The position numbers and the translations under genes are program-made. Below are positions 57,259 to 64,000 of a stretch of 64,000 nt of DNA, piece after piece (the first letter of the stretch is position 1; every line of letters starts with the position of its first letter). The DNA comes from Crocodylus rhombifer (Eukaryota > Chordata > Crocodylia > Crocodylidae). The stretch covers positions 948,146-1,012,145 of the forward strand of contig JAVSML010000031.1 in NCBI GenBank assembly GCA_038503035.1, in the 5' to 3' direction. The notes under the pieces are model-generated. The model saw only the letters and a list, made by a program, of their open reading frames with translations, made no database searches and was not told the DNA's origin.

Positions 57259-58436
57259 CAGAAGCAGCTGCTTGGATGGAGGTCCATGGAGACACTTGAT
57301 TGACACCATCCGAGGTGCAGCTCTTCTCCCGGATTTGCATCTTGATAGGCATCCTTAAAAAGAAAATGCAAAAGACTTGGTGAAAGGAAAGCTAACTGTA
57401 CTCAGCACGCGCTTGCTACAAACTGAAAACAATGCAATAACACCAATGGGCGTTTTGGAGGCCAAAGCCCCTTCTGGAATCAAGGGGGGATACCTTCGAC
57501 ACTATGTGCTTCAGGTAGGCATGAGTTTTTCTTAAGTGACACCCAACCTTGTCAGATGCTATGAATAGATTTGCAGAAAATAGGGGGCTCTAAATAGAAG
57601 AGACTTTAAATACCCAAGCTAGGGGGAGAAGGCACTTCTGAGAGAGGCAGCGGTGGGTGGAAGAGGGCGATAGGGATAAACAAGGCAGTTCAGCCACAGG
57701 GGAACATAAAATCTAGTTCAGGCAACAGAAATAAGAAGCTAGAGTCTGTCTTGAGCCCATACTTAAGAAAGTTCAGTGTGTGGATGAATTCTTGTTTTGT
57801 GTTTCAGTTGTGTTGGGTTTTTTTAAAGGTTTGTGGTTTAAGAACAACTCGGAAGTCCGCGATGCAAAGCCCAGAGAGGTCAATATATTCTTCCACGGGA
57901 TTTTGTGTCTTCCTGGAATGGATGCCAGATTGGGTCCATTCATTCTTTCGCATATAGGACGGGGGAAGGAGAAGGCAGGTGCAAACACTGAAGAACAGCA
58001 GACAAGGAGCCATGCACTGCAGCACCAGACTGCAATTATACCTGGTGGCTTGCTGCACTTGTGCGTGGTGGGGTGAGGTTTAAACCCCACAGCTTTTGCC
58101 TGCTCCCCAGCACAGCAGTGGGGGCTCTGTCTGCTTTTACCCCGATTAGTCCTGCCCCTGGGACGGAGATAGGGGACTTGTAATTGCACGGGTAAGTGCC
58201 TTGTGATTGCAATAACTGCAAGGCACCAGGGAGTTAAAGGTGTACAGAAGGTCGGCATGCCTGGCACCTGAACTTCAGCTCCCAGGTTTCCAGTCGCAAT
58301 TAAAAATGAGGCAAAGCATTTCATCCTAGCACTGCCATGCAGGTAATGGACCAGTCACACCAGCTTTGTGGCTGCATCTGGCCAACAGGCTCGGGGTTGA
58401 GTGCTACTACATTAGAAAACCCAGTGCTGGTCTCCA

Positions 58437-58437
<1 letters not shown>
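57259..58437. other. Non-coding stretch, nothing recognised
   Basis: No gene recognised. The minus-strand 183-codon frame at 57773-58324 is the longest non-repeat frame in the window, but it shows no known domain and no codon pattern that would support it. Confidence 0.5.

Positions 58438-58481
<44 letters not shown>
58438..58481. repeat. (CA)n microsatellite, about 44 bp
   Basis: An uninterrupted CA dinucleotide run of about 22 units, pure and so likely polymorphic. Confidence 0.98.
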
Positions 58482-58484
<3 letters not shown>

Positions 58485-58854
58485 GTCCCATGGCAGAGAC
58501 CATGGCTGTACGTGGTTAGAGAACATATAAATGCAGAAGAGATCACAGATCTGGGGGGGCTGACAGACTATATAGGTTTTGGGCGCATCCTGAGGTCTCA
58601 TCCAAGCTCAGCTCCTCAAAGTGGGCAACTCCAGCTGAAGTTAATCCCGGGTCAGCAGCAGCAGCAATGAGAGTCACCTGCCTGGACCTCATGGCAAGAG
58701 AGTTAAATAGCACTTTGATTTGGGTGCTGTGGTTGCAATTTGGGTTTCAGCAAGCTTCTTTCTTAACTTTGTCCTACCTAAGCAGTGTTTTTGCTTTAAA
58801 AGCGGCAGCTGTAAGTCTGCTGTCTGCAAGTGGGAAGCATCAGTGTCAGCCTGA
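58482..58854. other. Non-coding stretch, nothing recognised
   Basis: No feature recognised between the CA array and a CR1 tail. Confidence 0.5.
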
Positions 58855-58913
58855 CGTCAGCAAGCCGGACCCGATGATCTACCAGGTCCCTTCCGACTCT
58901 GAATCTATTAACT
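58855..58913 (+). mobile_element. CR1 3' tail fragment
   Basis: Reads 'agccggacccgatgatc', 'taccaggtcccttccgac' and 'tctgaatctatt', a plus-strand CR1 end with a tail unlike the 'ctatgaaa' copies. Upstream CR1 sequence is absent. Confidence 0.75.
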
Positions 58914-60089
58914 GACTTCTCTTCCCTGGTTTCCCCAGCTGTGAAATAGCAGTAATGCTAACCTACCTCACTGCAGTGCTGAGAGATTCTTCAGTGATGT
59001 TTGCAAGGCACTTTGAGACCATCAGAAGCAAGGATTTATGGCAGGGTAAAGCATGCACCAATCTACCTGTGCACAAGAGCAGATGAATACATACTTCTGA
59101 TATAGTCAGCAACTGACTTCCACGCATACCACGCCCTCTAGCAAGCATGCTCCATGGTAAGTCCTTCTGCGAGAGACAAGGTGACCCCACTGAACAGTGC
59201 CCTGTGCTTTGCCATAATAGCAAGGATCAAGTTTCATCCTCAAATGTCATGACAGTCTTGATGTCAGGGCTCACGGTCTGGAGTGATGGGGATCTGTTCC
59301 CAACCCAGAGAGCATGACTTTAGAATCAAAGAGCCAGTCTATTAGAAGAAAAGACATTATATCTAACTATTTTCTGCAACCCCTTCCCACGTGTTGTTAA
59401 ACACTCACCCTAGAGACATTCCTATCCTATCCCCACAGTACAGAGACATGCTTAAGCACCCCCCCAGCACTCATATACATGCTGTTTTAAATCAGGATAT
59501 TGGGGATGTCCTTCTCAGAAGGCATTAGAAACACACTTATTGGCAAAGGAAAGGAACACAGAACAGGATACAGAATCACACCCGGAGGTGGTTTTCTGGC
59601 AGGCATCTATATGCCATAAATAATCATTACAAGCGAAGCACTTAGAGGCACTTTACAAACATTAACTAACTCACACAGCCACCCTGTGAGATGGGTGAGT
59701 GTTATTACTGCTATCATAAAGGTGGGAGAAGTGAGGCAGACTTTAAAAGACTTGTTTACAGCCACAGAGGGAGTGTATCTTTCTTAGACCACCAGAGATC
59801 TTGGTCCCTACGCACGAGTTGAGATCAGACCTTCTTGGCCAGCAGAACAGGTGAGATGAGAGTGCCAAAAGCTCCAGGGGAGGAGGAGCTAGGGTTTGCA
59901 ATCAGTCCAGAAAGCTGTCTTTCCTGCAGCTCTGAGGCATACCCTTCCAAAATGGGCACCAGCTGCTTTCACAGCCATTAGCCATACAAGGAAGAAAGGG
60001 GTGGATAGCACTGAAGGTGATCAGCATAGCACGGTGTTCAGGGTTCAGGGCACGCTGTGCGGTGAAGCGATGCCATCATTCACCTGACA
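58914..60089. other. Non-coding stretch, nothing recognised
   Basis: No gene recognised up to the LTR element that begins at 60095. Confidence 0.5.
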
Positions 60090-60094
60090 GAGCC
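60090..60094. repeat. Target-site duplication, left copy
   Basis: The five bases gagcc directly before the left LTR are repeated directly after the right LTR at 62823-62827, as left by LTR-element integration. Confidence 0.9.
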
Positions 60095-60427
60095 TGTGGC
60101 AGAAAGCCACCTTATTTCTCCCCAAAATCTCTGCCCTGTGACACTGTGACTAAAATCTCTGAGCTGCAACCATTTGATTAGGGTGGGCCAGCACACAGGG
60201 GACCGCACCCTCGGCCTGTCTATTTAGGTAACCTGAGCTGGCTGCAGTCCTGAGGGAGGGGGAACCTGCTCCCTCTGCCTAGGGGACTGGCATCAGTTAC
60301 CTGGGTGGGGGGCATCTACCTGGGGAGCTGGAATCTGCCTGGTAACAGGTGATGTATTTTGAATTGGTTGGCTGACAGCCAGCCGGGGCTGACCTCCACT
60401 GGCCCAGGGGAATGAGGTCACAGGGGC

Positions 60428-60434
60428 TATATAA
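60428..60434 (+). promoter_or_regulatory. LTR TATA box (5' LTR)
   Basis: tatataa, set in GC-rich sequence and about 310 bp ahead of the polyadenylation signal, as expected for the core promoter of an LTR. The equivalent in the 3' LTR is tatatag at 62135-62141. Confidence 0.75.
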
Positions 60435-60737
60435 GTTGGGAGGGGGAGAAGGCTCGCTCCTCTCTCTTCGGCCATGAGGTGAAGCAGCAGCCAAGCGGGG
60501 GAGACAGAGGCGCCTTGCCATCGGGACCCAGCTCTCTCTCTCACCCCACGACTCCAGAGGGGAAACGGGAGAACTCTGGAAGATGCTTGTGAGTAACCTA
60601 CTCGATCGGATTAGATATCTAGCTGGCAGTAACACAGATGCGTGATCAAAAGGCTACCTCAGCCCCACTGTTTGCTCTCTAGGATTTCTAAGGTATTACT
60701 CAATCCTGTACCCTAGTTTACCTTACCCCTTGTAATC

Positions 60738-60743
60738 AATAAA
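60738..60743 (+). terminator. LTR polyadenylation signal (5' LTR)
   Basis: aataaa followed by T-rich and GT-rich sequence ('cttctcctttttgactgg', 'tgtggg'). The same signal is at 62444-62449 in the 3' LTR, where it would end the element's transcript. Confidence 0.78.
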
Positions 60744-61117
60744 CTTCTCCTTTTTGACTGGTGTGGGAGACTTATTGAGGGGTGGATCTAAATTATGCCT
60801 AAGAGACCCCTTAGGTCTGCGGACTAAGGGAGACTTTGCTTTTTGCCCCCTTGACTTGGGGAAGTGCCCCAAGTGCCTGTACCAGGTCAAGTACCCATTG
60901 GACTATTAGGCCTGTGTTTCCCCAAGGACACAGGGCCGAGAGAGTCCCTTCTCGGGGTGGTGGCGGCACGTTACCCCCAGACTAGCGAGTATGCTCCGCC
61001 GACCCCTCTCCCGGAGCACAAGGCGCCCCTAGGGAGGCATTCGGAGTCTGGAAGGTGGTCAGGCGCAGGGAGGTGGGCGGCTCAACGCAGGAGCACCCCC
61101 TACTGGCTCGCCACACG

Positions 61118-61135
61118 TGGTGGCAGAGGTGGGAT
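61118..61135 (+). other. Primer-binding site, tRNA-Leu type
   Basis: tggtggcagaggtgggat starts two bases after the LTR. It matches the reverse complement of the 3' end of vertebrate tRNA-Leu (…tcccaccgctgccacca) at all but one of 18 positions. A related copy lies at 61186-61203. The tRNA end is from general knowledge, not from a search. Confidence 0.75.
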
Positions 61136-61185
61136 ATGAATACCCAGCTGTTTTACTGAGGTGGGATCCCTGCGCCCGCTACACG

Positions 61186-61203
61186 TGGTGATAGCGGTGG
61201 GAT
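61186..61203 (+). repeat. Second primer-binding-site-like copy
   Basis: tggtgatagcggtgggat, 68 bp downstream of the first site and preceded by 'cgctacacg', which resembles the LTR end 'cgccacacg'. About 50 bp around the site are duplicated (61110-61160 versus 61178-61228), including the following 'gaataccc'. Confidence 0.7.
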
Positions 61204-61321
61204 CTGAATACCCTGCAGCTTTACAGGCAGAATTTGGGAAGAGTAATAGAGTCACTGAAATCCCTTGAGCAAACAATTTCTAATTTGGCATCGGGTCGAC
61301 TGGATAGTGTAGATAACCAGG

Positions 61322-61782
61322 ATGGCAGAGTAGTACGCCCAAAAGACCGTGCCTGAACTGAAAGAGCTGGCAAAAGAGAGAGGCCTTCATGTGAAGAAAG
61401 GGCTAAAGAAGGAGGAACTGATTAAACTCCTGTGTGACAATGACTCAGCCATAGAGCAACCTCCACACACGTCAACTCCTGAGTCCTCCCCAGAATCACA
61501 GCGCTGCATGCCAAGTTCGCAGTCCTCAGGGAAATCAACCCCTCCGGAGGAGCGACAGGGCAAGCTCAGGTATGAGCTGGAGCTGAAAAAGATGGAGATG
61601 GAGGCCCAGCGGAAGAAGGCAAAGATGGAGATGTAGGCCCAGGGTGAGCACGTGGAGGCTCAGCTGGAGCTGAAAAGGACGGAGCAGGAGGTGAAAAGGA
61701 TGGAGCGGGAGGCCCAGCGTGAAGAGGCCCAACACAAGCACGCTTGTCTCCATACCTCTGTGAAGCTACGGATCCAAGTTTT
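61322..61782 (+). pseudogene. Gag-like protein remnant of the LTR element
   Basis: The frame opens at ATG 61322 but has a TAG at 61331-61333. It is open again to a TAG at 61634-61636 and then continues in the same frame into the polypurine tract. After the first stop, VPELKELAKERGLHVKKGLK and EELIKLL look like a SAP-type helix pair, seen at the start of gag proteins of some vertebrate LTR elements. A Ser/Pro/Gln-rich linker follows. The rest is a charged Glu/Lys/Met heptad pattern (LELKKMEMEAQRKKAKMEM) repeated after the second stop, a likely coiled coil. Capsid core and zinc knuckle are absent. The apparent start at 61349 is a GTG and probably not a real start. Confidence 0.65.
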
Positions 61783-61800
61783 TAAAGGGGGGGGGGGAAG
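61783..61800 (+). other. Polypurine tract
   Basis: An all-purine run (aaa, a long G run, then aag) ending exactly at the first base of the 3' LTR, which is the position from which plus-strand DNA is primed. Confidence 0.88.
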
Positions 61801-62822
61801 TGTGGCAGAATGCCACCTTGTTTCTCCCCAAAATCTCTGCCCTGTGACACTGTGACTAAAATCTCTGAGCTGCAACCATTTGATTAGGATGGGCCCAGAA
61901 CAGGGGACTGCACCCTCGGCCTGTCTATTTAGGTAACCTGAGCTGGCTGCAGTCCTGAGGGAGGGGGGAAACCTGCTCCCTCTGCCTACGGGACTGGCAT
62001 CAATGACCTGGGTGGGGGGTTTCTACCTGGGGAGCTGGAATCTGCCCGGTAACAGGTGATGCATTTCAAATTGGTTGGCTGACAGCCAACTGGGGCTGAC
62101 CTCCACTGGCCCAGGTGAATGAGGTCACAGGAGCTATATAGGTTGGGAGGGGGAGGAGGCGCTCTCTTCTCTCTTTGGCCATGAGGTGAAGCAGCAGCCA
62201 AGCGGGGGAGACAGAGGCGCCTTGCCATCGGGACCGAGCTCTCTCTCTCACCCCACGACTCCAGAGGGGAAACGGAAGAACTCTGGAAGATGCTTGTGAG
62301 TAAGCTACTCGATCGGATTAGATATCTAGCTGGCAGTAACACAGATGCATGATCAAAAGGCTACCTCAGCCACTCTGTTTGCTCTTTAGGATTTCTAAGA
62401 TATTACTCAATCCTGTACCCTAGTTTCCCCTACCCCTGTGATCAATAAAGTTCTCCTTTTTGACTGGTGTGGGAGACTTATTGAGGGGTGGGTCTATATT
62501 ATGCCTAAGAGACCCCTTAGGTCTGTGGACTAGGGGAGACTTTACTTTTTGCCCCCTTGACTTGGGGAAGTGCCCCAAGTGCCTGTACCGGGTCAAGTAC
62601 CCGTCGGACTATTAGGCCTGTGTTTCCCTGAGGACACAGGGCTCAGTCGGTCCCTTCTCGGGGTGGTGGTGGCGACATTCCCCCTAGGCTAGCGAGCGTG
62701 CTCCGGGAGAGGGGTCAGCGGAGCATAAGGCACCAGACTCCGAATGCCTCCCTAGGGGCAAGTGGTTGGGCGCAGGGAGGTGGGCGGCTCAACGCAGGAG
62801 CGCCCCCTACTGGCCCGCCACA
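61801..62822 (+). repeat. 3' LTR
   Basis: 1022 bp with the same ends as the 5' LTR. TATA-like tatatag at 62135-62141 and aataaa at 62444-62449. The segments 62700-62724 and 62733-62759 are the reverse complements of 60993-61017 and 61025-61051 in the 5' LTR. All other parts align in the direct sense. Confidence 0.95.
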
Positions 62823-62827
62823 GAGCC
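62823..62827. repeat. Target-site duplication, right copy
   Basis: gagcc, identical to 60090-60094, immediately after the final CA of the 3' LTR. Confidence 0.9.
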
Positions 62828-64000
62828 ATCCTCTCCCATCTGTCACAAAAGCCAGAATACTTCCAGGTCACATGTGTGACACCTGCACCATTTCCACACA
62901 GTCTCTTTAGGGGAGAAAAATACAGTATTTTTTTTTAGAGATTTTTAGAGGCAAATGGGATGCAAGGAAAGGGCTGAGGTGCAACTTTTAGGGGATCCTA
63001 CTATTAATCCAAATGGCATGGGCTGAGACATCTGGGAAAATACAATGGCTAAGTACAGACAGTCAAAGGCCTGAGGCTGAACTGATTCAATCTTTTCAAG
63101 TTAGTCTAAGATGCAGAGATTGAACCGTTAAGCAGGTGAACAGACGTTCACTTTTGATTCCAGAAATGCAGCGACATGCCTCCAGTGCCCCAAGCCAGAA
63201 ATTGGGGGGCACTAAAGCATGTGTCCCTGCTCAGTCAGAGCTGACTGCTTGGGCCAAGGCTAGCCTGCCCAGCCTGCAAGATGAGGGGGTGGGGGGTGGA
63301 GGAGGTGCAAAGCACCCTGGGATGCTGGGGGTTTGAGAGAGAACTTGAATCTGGATGGGCTCTGGGACACAAGCTCCATAAGCTGATTTAACCCAAACCA
63401 GTTAAGTCTGATACTACATCCATCCAGGCTTATTGTCAACCAGTTATGGTCATTTTGGAAGTGATTTATGTGCTCTGAACTTCTGTTATGTAACAGATAT
63501 GAACCGGTTTCCAATCACTTATACTGGTTTATATGTAATTTCTGCCCCTAGCCAATGACACCTTCTGGGTGCTCAGAATGAAAAATAAACCTTCCTGCTC
63601 ACAAGCAGCAAATTAACCCAGCTGGGGCTTTATTAAGAGGAAGGGGAACTCATAGGGAACAGGACAACTGCAGAATACTTAGCACAAAATCAGTACATGA
63701 AGCAAGCACATTGCTCTTTAGCCAGAGCTCGGACTCAGTCCTCAGCTAAACAGCTGGAGGTGTCTGATGTGGTAGCTGGTCACTGCCCTCCTTCCTCCTT
63801 TTACCCCAACTCACTGTTCATAGCTCTAGATTGGAGAAGCCCAACTCAAAGCACTTTGGTCCCTTGCATGATTGGTGTGCAGTGTCCAGGGTCTCTACAG
63901 CCTCCCCCAGCTGAGGCAACAGCTGCTGAACAGGAAAGCCCACTGTGGAAACCATCATTTGGGCTGTGAGCTCCATGAATGAGCCAATCAGATAGTTTTC
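62828..64000. other. Non-coding stretch, possible weak fold-back
   Basis: No gene recognised. Between about 63376 and 63535, 'aacccaaaccagtt' and 'gaaccggtttccaatcac' are weakly inverse to each other, perhaps an old MITE. A T-rich run lies at 62926-62935. Confidence 0.45.

Larger units (their letters stand above)
60095..61115 (+). repeat. 5' LTR
   Basis: 1021 bp, TG...CA, with 6-bp terminal inverted repeats (tgtggc / gccaca). It contains a TATA box at 60428-60434 and a polyadenylation signal at 60738-60743, so U3 is about 360 bp and U5 about 350 bp. It differs from the 3' LTR by scattered substitutions, small indels and two inverted segments at 60993-61017 and 61025-61051. Confidence 0.95.
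60095..62822 (+). mobile_element. Complete non-autonomous LTR retrotransposon (ERV/Gypsy-like), 2.7 kb
   Basis: Structure from left to right: LTR (60095-61115), tRNA-Leu-like primer-binding site (61118), about 685 bp of internal DNA with a broken gag-like frame, polypurine tract (61783-61800), second LTR (61801-62822), all flanked by the 5-bp duplication gagcc. Both LTRs begin TGTGGC and end GCCACA. No protease, reverse transcriptase, integrase or envelope sequence exists, so any movement depended on another element's enzymes. A hand count gives roughly 7% difference between LTRs outside the two inverted segments, so the insertion is not recent. The superfamily is undetermined: 5-bp duplications occur in both Gypsy elements and some retroviruses. 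Confidence 0.93.

Noticed and set aside
57773..58324. 183-codon minus-strand frame as a host gene
   Set aside because: Longest frame outside recognised repeats, but it resembles no protein I know and overlaps frames on both strands. An open frame of this size is possible by chance in 64 kb.
61349..61636. Intact 95-codon gag protein
   Set aside because: The apparent start is a GTG inside a longer frame that begins at ATG 61322 and has a stop four codons in. It is a remnant.
63376..63535. A MITE between 63376 and 63535
   Set aside because: The inverse match is short and interrupted, with no clear ends or duplication.
1..64000. CRISPR arrays, tRNA or rRNA genes, bacterial operons or defence systems
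   Set aside because: No regularly spaced repeats with unique spacers, no tRNA cloverleaf or rRNA phrases, and the repeats present are vertebrate retrotransposons and MITEs.

Overview
The window reads as repeat-rich, non-coding DNA from a vertebrate nuclear genome. Three things point that way: many 5'-truncated CR1-type LINE copies, families of palindromic MITE-like DNA elements, and AC/GT microsatellites in a largely CpG-poor background. CR1 dominance, a recurring CR1 tail ending in a doubled 'ctatgaaa' motif, and short MITEs with termini like GGGTGYRTCTACAC fit a crocodilian best, probably an alligator. A turtle is the main alternative. The species call is inference. No bacterial-style genes, operons, tRNA, rRNA or CRISPR arrays were found, and no host protein-coding exon could be supported. 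Every open reading frame that resembles a known protein belongs to a transposable element.

Layout. 1-11 kb holds a CR1 reverse-transcriptase remnant on the minus strand (2434-3914), an older CR1 tail (5747-6445), a 15-bp perfect hairpin (6824-6876), a compound AC/GT microsatellite (7517-7704) and a GC-rich segment beginning with a hAT-like end (8321-8985). 11-17 kb holds a plus-strand CR1 (11337-12389), two MITEs of one family in opposite orientation (12424-12677, 16655-16897), and an old L3/CR1-like LINE split by a terminal-inverted-repeat element (15315-16127). 18-28 kb holds minus-strand CR1s at 18787-19510 and 22647-24260, plus the longest CR1 of the window (24905-about 27950). That copy keeps pieces of ORF1, the endonuclease and the reverse transcriptase but is internally deleted. 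A 21-bp perfect hairpin lies at 28691-28738. 30-38 kb holds three plus-strand CR1s; the one at 32930-34658 contains a 100-N assembly gap and an 11-bp repeat suggesting a nested insertion or a misjoin. 38-51 kb is mostly unique sequence with short CR1 tails and one MITE. 51-55 kb holds a minisatellite, a 2-kb CR1 and overlapping CR1 tails.

The most notable object is at 60095-62822: a structurally complete, non-autonomous LTR retrotransposon. It has two LTRs of about 1.02 kb with TG...CA ends, a 5-bp target-site duplication, a primer-binding site resembling tRNA-Leu, a G-rich polypurine tract, and only about 685 bp of internal sequence encoding a broken gag-like protein. The two LTRs differ by scattered substitutions and also by two adjacent short segments, 25 and 27 bp, that are inverted in one LTR relative to the other.

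Nothing here works together as a host pathway. The biology is the layering of mobile elements: nested insertion, internal deletion, and small structural changes that look like template switching.
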